A DNA stretch of 64,000 bases, taken from assembly GCA_008086245.1 (NCBI GenBank), contig VSIX01000029.1:1-64000 (forward strand), given 5' to 3'. The position numbers were made by a program, and so were the translations under genes. Source of the stretch: Candidatus Mcinerneyibacterium aminivorans. Lineage in GTDB: Bacteria; Macinerneyibacteriota; Macinerneyibacteria; Macinerneyibacteriales; Macinerneyibacteriaceae. Positions 18,047 through 27,407 of the stretch are shown here, piece by piece. The stretch's first letter is position 1, and every line of letters begins with the position of its first letter. Below the pieces are notes generated by a model. That model was not told the origin of the DNA, searched no databases, and saw nothing but the letters and a program-made list of their open reading frames with translations.

Positions 18047-18517
18047 ATGAAAAGATTATTTATTGATTTAGAAGTTTGTAAAAAATGTGAAAAATGTGTA
18101 ATAGAATGCAGTTATTACAATCATTATCCCGAGAATAATGGAATTACTGCTCTTAGAGAAAGAGTTAGATATGCTTTGATTTGTAAGCAATGTGAAGAAG
18201 CACCATGTGTTGAGGTATGTCCCCAGGATGCTTTGGAAAAACAGGAGGATGGATCATTAAAAAGATATAATATGCTTTGTGTCGGTTGTAATTCCTGTGT
18301 TATAGCATGTCCTTTTGGAACAATTTATCCTGAATTAATACCTTATCTGGATTCTGTTTGTGATTACTGTAAAAAGAGATTTAAAGATGCCTACCTTTGT
18401 ATTGAAACCTGTCCTTATGATGCGATTGAATATAAAGAAGTAAAGGAAGATAAAGAAAAAAATATTATACTAATAAATAAAAATTTAGGGGTGCATTTAA
18501 AAAAATGGAAACTTTAA
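18047..18517 (+). CDS. Polyferredoxin with four [4Fe-4S] clusters (HycB/HydN-like)
   Basis: 156 residues from ATG 18047, which lies just after the previous stop (an in-frame ATG at 18035 is an alternative). Four cysteine sets are visible: VCKKCEKCVIEC, ICKQCEEAPCVEVC, LCVGCNSCVIAC and VCDYCKKRFKDAYLCIETC. Cytoplasmic electron carrier of the kind found in formate hydrogenlyase. It should wire the NAD(P)H module to the membrane hydrogenase. It overlaps mbhM by 13 bases. Confidence 0.85.
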   Translation: MKRLFIDLEVCKKCEKCVIECSYYNHYPENNGITALRERVRYALICKQCEEAPCVEVCPQDALEKQEDGSLKRYNMLCVGCNSCVIACPFGTIYPELIPYLDSVCDYCKKRFKDAYLCIETCPYDAIEYKEVKEDKEKNIILINKNLGVHLKKWKL

Positions 18518-19440
18518 AATCAATTCTATATTTTATAGTTTTTCCCGGTTTTTTATTTACTGCAATTGCCGGTATTCTTGTAAGCTGGATAGATAGAAAG
18601 GTAACTGCTCTGGTGCAGTGGAGGGTGGGTCCTCCCTTTATGCAGCCCTTATATGATTTTGTGAAGTTATTGGGAAAAGAAACCATTATTCCCAGAGGAA
18701 GTTCCAAATTTACCTTTTTATTATCACCGGTTTTGAGTTTAACCTCAATTACAATAGTTTCAACAATGCTTTGGCATACATTTATAATGCCCTCAAAGGG
18801 TTTTGTTGGAGATTTAATTGTGATAGTGTATTTGCTGGTGATGCCTTCAATTGCAATTATTCTTGCGGGTTTTTCTTCAGCCAATCCTCTATCATCTATT
18901 GGTGCTTCAAGAGAAATGAAATTGTTACTTTCCTATGAATTACCTTTTATAATTTCTGTTTTAGTTGCTGTTATAAATTCAGGAAATGAGATATTGATGG
19001 GCAATATTTTAATGTTTCAAAATAATAACGGAGCAATAGCAGGTTCTTTATCAGGTATTCTTGCTTTTGTTGTAGCTATTTTATGTATGCAGGCAAAATT
19101 AGCTCTTGTTCCTTTTGATGCCCCGGAAGCCGAAACCGAAATAACAGGCGGACCATTTATTGAATATTCCGGAACTCCTCTAGCAATATTTAAACTTAGC
19201 AGGTGGATGCTTCTTTTTGTGTTACCGCTTTTTTTGGTTGGTGTTTTCTGGGGCGGTTTTAGAATTGAAGGCATAGATTTATTGTGGAGTGTTTTGAAAT
19301 ATGTAGCGCTGCTCGTAGTTATAATACTGATTAAAAACACAGCCCCGAGATTTAGAATAGATCAGGTATTAAAGTTATTTTGGGGACCGATTACTTTCTT
19401 AGCTATACTTGCTGTAATATTAGCATATTTAGGAGTATAA
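18505..19440 (+). CDS. mbhM: Membrane anchor subunit of group 4 hydrogenase (NuoH/MbhM-like)
   Basis: 311 residues, about eight membrane segments. ERK-type loop WIDRKVTALVQWRVGPP and the second loop PFDAPEAETEITGGPFIEYSG are hallmarks of the NuoH/NADH dehydrogenase subunit 1 family. It anchors the peripheral hydrogenase arm and connects redox chemistry to the ion-pumping membrane arm. Starts within the ferredoxin gene. Confidence 0.93.
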   Translation: METLKSILYFIVFPGFLFTAIAGILVSWIDRKVTALVQWRVGPPFMQPLYDFVKLLGKETIIPRGSSKFTFLLSPVLSLTSITIVSTMLWHTFIMPSKGFVGDLIVIVYLLVMPSIAIILAGFSSANPLSSIGASREMKLLLSYELPFIISVLVAVINSGNEILMGNILMFQNNNGAIAGSLSGILAFVVAILCMQAKLALVPFDAPEAETEITGGPFIEYSGTPLAIFKLSRWMLLFVLPLFLVGVFWGGFRIEGIDLLWSVLKYVALLVVIILIKNTAPRFRIDQVLKLFWGPITFLAILAVILAYLGV

Positions 19441-19441
19441 A

Positions 19442-19858
19442 ATGGGATTTAAGGAAAACGCTTTAAAACGGTCTTTATGGGTTTTTCATTTTAGCGGTGG
19501 CTCCTGTAACAACTGTGATATTGAACTACTTGATTGTTTAACTCCAAGATATGATTTAGAACGTTTTGGGATAGAACTTGTAGGAAGTATAAGGCATGCA
19601 GATATAATTGCTGTGACGGGCATTGTAAACAGACAGTGTAAGCCCCGGTTAGAAAAGATTTATAAACAGGCATCCAAACCAGTTTTTGTAGTTGCATGTG
19701 GAGCCTGTCCATGTACGGGAGGGATATTCAAAAATAGTTATCATACAGCAGGTCCTTTAGATGAAATAATTCCGGTAGATGCATACATTCCCGGATGTCC
19801 TCCTAAACCCGAAGCAATAATATCTGCTATAGTGAAATTAAGAAATAAATTGGAGTAG
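19442..19858 (+). CDS. mbhJ: [NiFe]-hydrogenase small subunit (NuoB/MbhJ-like)
   Basis: 138 residues. Binds the proximal [4Fe-4S] cluster through Cys22 and Cys25 (GGSCNNCDIELLD), a Cys in ACGACPCTGG and another in IPGCPPKPEAI. Short form without signal peptide, as in group 4 hydrogenases. One base after mbhM. Confidence 0.95.
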   Translation: MGFKENALKRSLWVFHFSGGSCNNCDIELLDCLTPRYDLERFGIELVGSIRHADIIAVTGIVNRQCKPRLEKIYKQASKPVFVVACGACPCTGGIFKNSYHTAGPLDEIIPVDAYIPGCPPKPEAIISAIVKLRNKLE

Positions 19859-19861
19859 AAA

Positions 19862-20311
19862 ATGAATGAAGAAGTAATAAATATTAAAAATAAGTTCGAT
19901 AATAAAATTGTTGAGTTTTATGAAAAATCTAAAAAGAGATATTATATCACGATTGAAAAGGATGATTTGCTCGATTTTGTCGATTATATTTTTAATGAAT
20001 TGGGGTTCAGGTATATGATTGAAACAGGGATTGATACCCCCGGGGGAATAGAGATCCTTTATCACTTTTCTTTTGACAGCAGGGAAACTGTGGTTACTTT
20101 GAAGACACTCTTGGATTCTAAAGAACCTGTAGTGGAATCAATAAGTTCAATAGTACCGGGGGCTAAGTGGATTGAAAGAGAGATTATGGATATCCTCGGA
20201 GTTAAGTTTTTAAATCATCCTAATCCGGAAAAATTTATTCTATCAGATGATTGGAATGAAAAAGAGTATCCACTGAGAAGAGATTATGATGAAAAGAAAA
20301 ATAATAATTAA
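19862..20311 (+). CDS. mbhK: 30-kDa-type subunit (NuoC/MbhK-like)
   Basis: 149 residues. The second half has the NuoC core: VESISSIVPGAKWIEREIMDILGVKFLNHPNPEKFILSDDW split over two helices, then EYPLRRDY at the end. Structural subunit between small and large subunits; no cofactor. Sits in the standard J-K-L order. Confidence 0.93.
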   Translation: MNEEVINIKNKFDNKIVEFYEKSKKRYYITIEKDDLLDFVDYIFNELGFRYMIETGIDTPGGIEILYHFSFDSRETVVTLKTLLDSKEPVVESISSIVPGAKWIEREIMDILGVKFLNHPNPEKFILSDDWNEKEYPLRRDYDEKKNNN

Positions 20312-20335
20312 TAAGTGCTATAGGGGATTATTATT

Positions 20336-21556
20336 ATGAGTGATGAAAATAAAAATAGTAAAAAAGAAAGAACTGTAATACCGATAGGTCCTTATCATCC
20401 ACTTCAGGAGGAACCGGAATATTTTCAGCTGCATGTGGAAGGCGAGATTGTAAAAAAAATTGAATGGAGAACTTCTTATAATCATCGGGGAATAGAAAAG
20501 CTATCCCAATCTATGAGCTATGACCAGGTTCCATATCTGGTTGAACGCATTTGTGGTATATGTTCAACTTCTCACCCGCTTTCTTATGTTAATGCGGTTG
20601 AAGACCTGGCTGAAATTGAAGTCCCTGTTAGGGCAAAATATATTAGAACTATAATAGCCGAACTTGAGAGGTTACATTCTCACCTCTTATGGGTAGGATT
20701 AGCGGGTCATTTTCTGGGATTTAATACGGTATGGATGTGGGCATGGAAGTACAGGGAACCAGTTCTTGAAATAATGGAAGCGGTAACAGGGAATAGGCAG
20801 AATTATGCTATGATGAAAATTGGTGGAATTAGAAGGGATATTGATAATGAGGATATACCGAGCATAAAAAAAATGCTTGATGATTTAAAACCTAAAGTTG
20901 ACCTTTTAAGAGGTGCAGTAATGGATGACCCTATCATTCACGCCCGTACAAAGGGGATAGGTGTATTAACACCGGAAGATGTTCATAATTATGGAGCTTT
21001 GGGTCCTACTGCAAGAGCTTCTGGCATAAAAGATGATATCAGAAGGGATTATCCCTATGCAGCTTATGATATCATTGACTGGGATGTAATCGTGGAAGAA
21101 GAAGGAGATGTTTTTGCAAAAGCTGTTGTCAGAATCAAGGAAATGTATGAATCAATAAGCATGATTCATCAATGTTTGGATGCTCTAAAAAAAGAAAATG
21201 GGGAAATTGAAACAACTGTAAAGGAGATTCCTCCAGGAGATGGAATCGGACAGGCAGAAGCACCGAGAGGGGAAGTTTTCCATTTTGTTAGAAGTGATGG
21301 TACAAATAGACCTGTTAGACACAAAGTAAGGGCTCCCAGTTTTTGCAATGTTCCGACTTTTGAGGTTACAACTGTGGGGGAAACTATTTCAGATGCTGCA
21401 ATTATACTTGCTGCAGTGGATCCATGCTATTGCTGTACCGAGCGCATGGCCGTTATTAATTCTGAAGGTGAAAAAAGTTTAACAGGGGATGATTTAATAA
21501 AAATGTCGCAGCAGAAAACTGAAAGAATGAGAAAATCCAAAAAGGAGAATAAATGA
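20336..21556 (+). CDS. mbhL: [NiFe]-hydrogenase large catalytic subunit, group 4 (MbhL/HycE-like)
   Basis: 406 residues. Both nickel-iron cysteine pairs are present: RICGICSTSH (Cys73, Cys76) and DPCYCCTER (Cys364, Cys367), so this is a true hydrogenase and not a complex I or Mbs/Ehr-type relative that has lost them. The tail after Arg370 begins with Met371; HycE of E. coli is cut at an Arg-Met bond in the same place, and a maturation protease is encoded in the same operon at 28033-28479. It should evolve or oxidise H2 with ferredoxin or the NAD(P)H module. Confidence 0.96.
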   Translation: MSDENKNSKKERTVIPIGPYHPLQEEPEYFQLHVEGEIVKKIEWRTSYNHRGIEKLSQSMSYDQVPYLVERICGICSTSHPLSYVNAVEDLAEIEVPVRAKYIRTIIAELERLHSHLLWVGLAGHFLGFNTVWMWAWKYREPVLEIMEAVTGNRQNYAMMKIGGIRRDIDNEDIPSIKKMLDDLKPKVDLLRGAVMDDPIIHARTKGIGVLTPEDVHNYGALGPTARASGIKDDIRRDYPYAAYDIIDWDVIVEEEGDVFAKAVVRIKEMYESISMIHQCLDALKKENGEIETTVKEIPPGDGIGQAEAPRGEVFHFVRSDGTNRPVRHKVRAPSFCNVPTFEVTTVGETISDAAIILAAVDPCYCCTERMAVINSEGEKSLTGDDLIKMSQQKTERMRKSKKENK

Positions 21557-23349
21557 ATTTGATATTGTTAACTATTGCAATTCCTCTCATTGCAGGCTTT
21601 TTAATTTTTATTCTTCCAAAAAAATTTACTAATATTACAAAGTTTCTTTCAACAATTTCCATATTAATATCTTTTATAATTAATATAATTTTGTTCATTA
21701 ATACAGAAAAAATAGTCAACAACTATTTTATGTTTGATAACTTATCTAAATTTATTTTGCTTTTTATAGGCCTGTTTGCAGTCTTTGTAATTATATATTC
21801 ACTTAAATATATAGAGAGTGTTACAGAAAATATAAATATGTATTTTTCATATATTTTGTTTACTGTAAGTGCATCTTATGGAGCAGCTCTTGCTAATAAT
21901 TTAATTCTTCTCTCTGTATTTTGGGGATTTTTAGGTTTTACTTTATATATGTTAATAAATACGAATGACAATGCAACTGCTGAATCCAGTAAAGCTTTTA
22001 TAATAATAGGAGCTACAGATTCATTGATGATAATTGGTATAGGTATTTTATATTACATCACCAGTTCTCTAAATATCAGCAGCATTAATATTTCTTTAAA
22101 ACAGGGTCCCATTTTTTTACCTACCATTGCATTTTTAACTTTTGTTGCTGCAGCATTTGCTAAAGCCGGCGCTATGCCTTTTCATACTTGGATTCCGGAT
22201 ATGTCGGAAAAGGCTCCCATTCCAGTTACAGCATTTTTACCTGCATCTTTGGATAAGCTTCTTGGGATATATTTACTTGCAAGAATAAGTATTAGTGTTT
22301 TTGAGCTTAATTCCTCAATGACATTTATATTATTACTGTTTGGATCAATTACAATAATTGCAGCCGTTTTTATGGCACTTGTTCAGCATGATTTAAGAAA
22401 ACTGCTTTCCTATCATGCAATAAGTCAGGTTGGGTATATGGTTCTTGGTATCGGTACGGGTAATCCCGTAGGTATAGCAGGGGGATTATTTCATATGCTT
22501 AATCATTCAATATATAAAAGTAATTTGTTTTTAATAAGTGGTTCGGTAAAATATCGTACCAATACAATGAATATGGATAAACTTGGCGGACTGGCTAAAT
22601 ACATGCCGATAACTTTTATTGGGGCTGTAATTGCCTCTCTATCAATATCCGGGGTGCCCCCATTTAATGGATTTGTTTCAAAATGGATGGTATATCAGGG
22701 TCTAATTGATATGGGAAAAGCTGGAAGTAAATTATGGATTTTATGGCTTGTAGCAGCTATGTTTGGTTCCGCTTTGACTCTTGCTAGTTTCATGAAAGTC
22801 ATTTATTCAGTATTTCTGGGAAGATCAGAAAAAAAATGGAGTTTTGGGGATGTTAACTGGACTATGCTTTTACCTATTATTTTCCTATCGATTCTGTGTG
22901 TAGGATTCGGAGTTTTCGCTTTTGCAGTTCCATTAAAATTATTTATAATTCCAGCCCTTGGAGAAATTGGATTATTTGGATTATGGAATTCTCAAATGGC
23001 AACCTTATTAATGTTAGTGGGCATTGCTTTGGGCTTTTTGATATACTTAATTGGAAATATGAAAAATGTACGTGAAAGCGATATTTTTATTGGAGGCGAA
23101 GAAATTCCTTCAAATAAAAGAGTTACAGGAACTGAATTTTATGACAGTATAAGGGATATATCTATTTTAGATAAAATATATAAAATGGCAGAGAAGAAAT
23201 ATTTTGACCTATATGAAATGCTTAAAAAATTTACATTTGCTATCACTAACAGACTCAGATTAATTCATTCGGGGAAACTTGTAGCATATATTCTTTGGAT
23301 ATTTTTTGGTATGGCTGTTTTGTTTATTTTATTAAACATTAGGGGCTAA
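21553..23349 (+). CDS. Antiporter-like subunit, NuoL/MrpA N-terminal type
   Basis: 598 residues, about 14-16 membrane segments, overlapping mbhL by four bases. The proton/sodium channel core reads HTWIPDMSEKAPIPVTAFLPASLDK and HDLRKLLSYHAISQVGYM with GGLFHMLNHSIYK, preserving the buried Lys and His residues of this family. A C-terminal extension (540-598) with a lateral-helix-like region and final membrane segment follows. With the next gene it corresponds to a split MrpA. Together with the 497-residue subunit below, the complex has two channel subunits, whereas archaeal Mbh has one. Confidence 0.88.
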   Translation: MNLILLTIAIPLIAGFLIFILPKKFTNITKFLSTISILISFIINIILFINTEKIVNNYFMFDNLSKFILLFIGLFAVFVIIYSLKYIESVTENINMYFSYILFTVSASYGAALANNLILLSVFWGFLGFTLYMLINTNDNATAESSKAFIIIGATDSLMIIGIGILYYITSSLNISSINISLKQGPIFLPTIAFLTFVAAAFAKAGAMPFHTWIPDMSEKAPIPVTAFLPASLDKLLGIYLLARISISVFELNSSMTFILLLFGSITIIAAVFMALVQHDLRKLLSYHAISQVGYMVLGIGTGNPVGIAGGLFHMLNHSIYKSNLFLISGSVKYRTNTMNMDKLGGLAKYMPITFIGAVIASLSISGVPPFNGFVSKWMVYQGLIDMGKAGSKLWILWLVAAMFGSALTLASFMKVIYSVFLGRSEKKWSFGDVNWTMLLPIIFLSILCVGFGVFAFAVPLKLFIIPALGEIGLFGLWNSQMATLLMLVGIALGFLIYLIGNMKNVRESDIFIGGEEIPSNKRVTGTEFYDSIRDISILDKIYKMAEKKYFDLYEMLKKFTFAITNRLRLIHSGKLVAYILWIFFGMAVLFILLNIRG

Positions 23350-23350
23350 T

Positions 23351-23905
23351 ATGCTTGAACTTTACATTGTTTTAATATTAATGATAATTGGAGCTATAAT
23401 AGCAGTAGAAACAAAAAGTATTTTATCTTCGATAGTTGCTCTGGGTAAAGTAGGACTGGGGCTTACCATTGCCTTTTTGATATTAAAAGCTCCGGATTTG
23501 GCTATAGTTCAGCTAGTTGTTGAGATTTTAACCCTAATAATACTTATCCGTGCAACTCTTGGAAGAGATGTAAAATATACTAAAGAAAATCAGAACTGGG
23601 GGGTTAAATTTCTCTCAATTATTTTAATTATTATCTTTTTAATTTTTTCCTACAATGTTTTACAATCATTGCCGGAGTTCGGAAATCCAATATTAAAAGT
23701 TGCAGATTACTATATAGAAAACGGCATGAAAGAAACGGGAGCTGCAAATCTTGTTACTTCTGTTATTCTTGATTTCCGTGCCTTTGATACTTTAGGAGAA
23801 GCAACAGTTTTATTTACTGCTATTTTAGGAGCTTTAGCGGTTTTAAGAAAAAATGGAATTAAGGATAAAGATACAAAGGAAAATAAAGGAGTTCAAGGTG
23901 ATTAA
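23351..23905 (+). CDS. MbhD-MbhE-like fused subunit (C-terminal part of MrpA)
   Basis: 184 residues, about five membrane segments. The first half (VALGKVGLGLTIAFLILKAPDLAIVQLVVEIL) is the MbhD/DUF4040 module; the second half ends in DFRAFDTLGEATVLFTAILGALAVLR, the MbhE/MrpA C-terminal signature. In archaeal Mbh these are two genes, here one. One base after the preceding gene. Confidence 0.85.
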   Translation: MLELYIVLILMIIGAIIAVETKSILSSIVALGKVGLGLTIAFLILKAPDLAIVQLVVEILTLIILIRATLGRDVKYTKENQNWGVKFLSIILIIIFLIFSYNVLQSLPEFGNPILKVADYYIENGMKETGAANLVTSVILDFRAFDTLGEATVLFTAILGALAVLRKNGIKDKDTKENKGVQGD

Positions 23906-24347
23906 TAACAGAGATTCTCAGGGTATGTCAGTAATTGTAAAAACTATTACAAGGTTGACTATTGGATTGATTCTTCTGTATGGTGTGTACATATTATTAC
24001 ACGGACATATTACACCGGGAGGAGGTTTCGCCGGGGGAGTTATAATTGCCCTGTCTTTTATACATATAATGCTTGCTTTTGGAAAAAATGTTGCCCTTGA
24101 GAAATTAAATCAAACCTGGAGCAAAATTTTTGAAAGTACAGGGGCGCTGTTATTTATTACTATAGCATTTCTCGGTTTTTTTGGAGGGGTGTTTTTTAAT
24201 AATTTTCTGGATAAAGGAGAACATTTTGAACTTTTCAGTGCCGGAACAATCTTGCTTTCGAATATTGCAATATTTTTAAAGGTTGGAGCAGGTTTGTTTC
24301 TTTTATTTGTTGCTCTTGTTCTATTTAAAATTGGGGGTAGAAAGTGA
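23898..24347 (+). CDS. mrpB: Mrp antiporter subunit B-like (MbhF)
   Basis: 149 residues from GTG 23898, chosen because AAGGAG lies six bases upstream; the start overlaps the previous gene by eight bases. Four membrane segments. HGHITPGGGFAGGVIIALSF is the MnhB/MrpB signature. Part of the cation-translocating arm. Confidence 0.9.
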   Translation: MINNRDSQGMSVIVKTITRLTIGLILLYGVYILLHGHITPGGGFAGGVIIALSFIHIMLAFGKNVALEKLNQTWSKIFESTGALLFITIAFLGFFGGVFFNNFLDKGEHFELFSAGTILLSNIAIFLKVGAGLFLLFVALVLFKIGGRK

Positions 24348-24679
24348 TATATTTTCTTTGCTTTATATTATTTAGTATTGGACTTTATAGTATATTAACA
24401 AAAAGAAATCTCATTAAAATTATAATCGGGATATCCATAGTTGATTATGCAATAAATTTATTCTTTATTTTGGTGGGATATAGAATGAATGGGAGATCTC
24501 CAATTTTAGAAAAAGGAGAAGAAATTGAAAGAATAGTCGATCCATTGCCCCAGGCCGTAGTTTTGACTTCTATTGTTATCGGTCTGGCAGTAACTGCATT
24601 ACTGGTAGCAATTGCTATTAGAATATATGAAAAATATGGTACTTTTGATATCAATGAAATTAAAGAATTGAAAGGATAA
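24344..24679 (+). CDS. mrpC: Mrp antiporter subunit C-like / NuoK-like (MbhG)
   Basis: 111 residues, GTG start overlapping the previous stop (GTGA). Three membrane segments with the conserved DPLPQAVVLTSIVIGLAVTA block of MnhC/NuoK proteins. Confidence 0.92.
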   Translation: MIYFLCFILFSIGLYSILTKRNLIKIIIGISIVDYAINLFFILVGYRMNGRSPILEKGEEIERIVDPLPQAVVLTSIVIGLAVTALLVAIAIRIYEKYGTFDINEIKELKG

Positions 24680-24681
24680 AA

Positions 24682-26175
24682 ATGGAACATATTATACCAT
24701 TGTTTGTAGCAATAAGTCTGGCAACAGCATTTTTAATATCACTGCTGGGATCAAAATTTAAATTTTTTAGAACAGCATTTCCTGTCATTTCTTCAGCTGC
24801 ACTTGTTATACTTTCTGTTCTTTCAATTTTTCTTGTAAATAATAATGGTTTAATGGTATATAAAATGGGAGGCTGGATTCCTCCTATAGGAATATGTATG
24901 GTTCTGGACGGATTGTCTTCCTTTATGCTTTTAACCGTTAATTTAGTTGCTTTTTTTATAATGATATATTCAATAAATTATGTTAAAAAATATACAGATG
25001 TTTATAAATATTTTGGGCTGCTATTTTTGATGCTGGCAGGAATGAATGGTGTAATTATAACAGGGGATCTTTTCAATTTATTTGTGTATTTGGAAGTTGC
25101 TGCAGTATCAAGTTATGCTCTTGTAGCTTTTGGTACAGGGAGACAGGAGCTGGAAGCATCCTTTAAATATATGGTTATGGGAACACTTGCTTCCGGTTTA
25201 ATATTGTTATCAATTGCTTTAATGTACAGCTATACTTCAACTTTAAACATGGCTGATATTGGCAAATCTCTTGCAAATGAAGGAAGTTCTTCCGTGATAA
25301 TTTTTATTTCAGTAATGTTTATTGTAGGTTTTGGTCTAAAAGCAGCACTTGTGCCGTTTCACTGGTGGCTGCCCGATGCTCACCCATCTGCACCTGCACC
25401 TATTTCTGCTATGCTTTCAGGGGTGCTTATAAAAGCATTAGGAGTTTATGCTATAATAAGAATATTTTACAATGTTATCGGAAGCAATATATATACTTCA
25501 AGAATATTGCTTGTATTAGGAACCCTTTCCATGATAGTTGGAGTAATTTTCGCAATTGGACAGTATGACTTTAAAAGATTGCTTGCATACCATTCAATAA
25601 GTCAGATCGGTTATGTTATACTTGGAATCGGTTTGGCAACTCCTCTCGGAATTTTGGGGGGACTTTTCCATTTATTTAACCACTCAATATTCAAATCATT
25701 GCTCTTTTTAAACTCGGGAGCTGTTGAATATTCAACCGGAACAAGAGATTTAAAGAAAATGGGTGGACTTAATAAGAAAATGCCGGTAACCGGAAATACA
25801 TCAATGATAGCTTCTATGTCAATAGCTGGGATTCCACCTTTTAACGGATTCTGGAGTAAGCTTTTGATAATAATCGCCTGTGTAGAAGCTAATGAGTATA
25901 TTTATGGACTATTTGCTGTCATAGGTAGTGTTCTTACAATGGCATCCTTTATGAAAGTTCAGAAATATGCATTTCTGGGCAAACTAAAGGAAAAGTGGAA
26001 AAATATAGAGGAAGTACCATTTGGAATGAAGTTTTCTATGATTTGTTTGGCTCTTATTTGTGTATTTGGTGGTTTATTACTGTTACCTGAAATATCTAAT
26101 TTATTACTGAAAGAAGCATCAAATGCAGTTTTAATAGGTAAAGAATATGTTAACCAGGTTCTGGGGAGTGTTTAA
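24682..26175 (+). CDS. mrpD: Antiporter-like subunit, MrpD/NuoM/MbhH type
   Basis: 497 residues, 14 membrane segments. Contains YLEVAAVSSYALVAFGTG with the channel glutamate, LVPFHWWLPDAHPSAPAPISAMLSG with the Lys/His region, and YDFKRLLAYHSISQIGYV. Second ion channel of the complex, likely to exchange Na+ for H+. Confidence 0.93.
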   Translation: MEHIIPLFVAISLATAFLISLLGSKFKFFRTAFPVISSAALVILSVLSIFLVNNNGLMVYKMGGWIPPIGICMVLDGLSSFMLLTVNLVAFFIMIYSINYVKKYTDVYKYFGLLFLMLAGMNGVIITGDLFNLFVYLEVAAVSSYALVAFGTGRQELEASFKYMVMGTLASGLILLSIALMYSYTSTLNMADIGKSLANEGSSSVIIFISVMFIVGFGLKAALVPFHWWLPDAHPSAPAPISAMLSGVLIKALGVYAIIRIFYNVIGSNIYTSRILLVLGTLSMIVGVIFAIGQYDFKRLLAYHSISQIGYVILGIGLATPLGILGGLFHLFNHSIFKSLLFLNSGAVEYSTGTRDLKKMGGLNKKMPVTGNTSMIASMSIAGIPPFNGFWSKLLIIIACVEANEYIYGLFAVIGSVLTMASFMKVQKYAFLGKLKEKWKNIEEVPFGMKFSMICLALICVFGGLLLLPEISNLLLKEASNAVLIGKEYVNQVLGSV

Positions 26176-26669
26176 TGAGAAGCAAAATAGTTTTATTTAT
26201 AGTGGCGTTGGTAGTTTGGCTGGGTTTCACCTGGCCACCTGATTTGTCTCATTTGTTGGTAGGAATACTTGTAGCTATTTTCGTGGCTTACATGACAGGT
26301 GATATGTTTATAACACGTCCACATCACTTAATACATCCTTTGAGGTATTTCTGGCTATTTGTCTATATTCCTGTGTTTATATGGGAATGTTTTAAAGCTA
26401 ATCTGGATGTCGTTTACAGGGTTATCCATCCTGATGTTCCTATTAATCCGGGTATTGTTAAAGTTAAAACCAAATTAAAGTCGGATACTGGAATTACTTT
26501 TTTAGCCAATTCTATTACCCTAACACCTGGAACCTTAAGTGTGGATGTAGATCAGGATAATGGATACTTATATATCCACTGGATCCATGTTTTTAATGAA
26601 GATGTTGAAGGAGCAACTAAAGATATTGTTAGAAGATTTGAATATATATTGGAAAGGATTTTCGAATAA
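26175..26669 (+). CDS. mrpE: Mrp antiporter subunit E-like (MbhA)
   Basis: 164 residues; start ATG overlaps the preceding TAA by one base. Two N-terminal membrane segments, then a soluble part with TFLANSITLTPGTLSVDVD and YIHWI, diagnostic for MnhE/MrpE. Confidence 0.93.
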   Translation: MRSKIVLFIVALVVWLGFTWPPDLSHLLVGILVAIFVAYMTGDMFITRPHHLIHPLRYFWLFVYIPVFIWECFKANLDVVYRVIHPDVPINPGIVKVKTKLKSDTGITFLANSITLTPGTLSVDVDQDNGYLYIHWIHVFNEDVEGATKDIVRRFEYILERIFE

Positions 26670-27040
26670 TGAAAAAGAGATTGCGATGGATTTTAGGTTC
26701 TGTAGTTTTAATTATAATATTATATTTAATTTTATTTTATCCCTTCCAGATATTAATATATGAGAAATTATTATTTATACCTGTATTAAAAAGGGTAATC
26801 TTTATTCTCTTATTGAGTGCAGCTTTTTGTTTGTTTAGGATTATGAAAGGACCTACTGCTCTGGATAGAATAGTTGCTATTGATATTTTGGGGATATTAA
26901 TTGTTGGGTTATGCTCTGTATTAACTATTACCACCGGAAGAAGCTGGTATCTTGATATAGGTATAGCCTGGGCATTACAGAGTTTTATAGGAACAATAGC
27001 ACTTTCAAAATATATGGAAGGGCGGGATTTTGATGATTGA
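26669..27040 (+). CDS. mrpF: Mrp antiporter subunit F-like (MbhB)
   Basis: 123 residues, overlapping mrpE by one base. FRIMKGPTALDRIVAIDILG is the MnhF/MrpF signature. An N-terminal hydrophobic extension of about 30 residues precedes the usual three-helix core. Confidence 0.9.
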   Translation: MKKRLRWILGSVVLIIILYLILFYPFQILIYEKLLFIPVLKRVIFILLLSAAFCLFRIMKGPTALDRIVAIDILGILIVGLCSVLTITTGRSWYLDIGIAWALQSFIGTIALSKYMEGRDFDD

Positions 27041-27377
27041 TACTATAGGGATTATTTTTATAGGTCTAGGGATCTTTTTTGACCTTTTTGGTTGTTTGGG
27101 TTTAATAAGATTTCCGGATTTATATAATAGGCTACAGGCATCAACCAAATGTGTTACATTTGGAACGGGAAGTATTTTATTTGGAACTTTTTTAATAGTG
27201 GGATTTACAGCGGCAGGTATAAAAGCATTATTTACAATTATCTTTATTGTTCTTACAGCGCCGGTTTCTGCCCATGCTTTGTCCAAAAGTGCACATATGT
27301 CCGGAATACCATTATGGCAGGAAAGTGTATGCGATAAATTGGAAGATGAAAACAGATATAAAAAGAACGACCAGTAG
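27033..27377 (+). CDS. mrpG: Mrp antiporter subunit G-like (MbhC)
   Basis: 114 residues from ATG 27033 with GGCGGG upstream (TTG 27030 is a near alternative). Three membrane segments with GCLGLIRFPDLYNRLQASTK and VLTAPVSAHALSKSA, diagnostic for MnhG/MrpG. Overlaps mrpF by eight bases. Confidence 0.92.
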   Translation: MIDTIGIIFIGLGIFFDLFGCLGLIRFPDLYNRLQASTKCVTFGTGSILFGTFLIVGFTAAGIKALFTIIFIVLTAPVSAHALSKSAHMSGIPLWQESVCDKLEDENRYKKNDQ

Positions 27378-27407
27378 TATTATAAAATATAATAGTGAGG
27401 GATAAAT

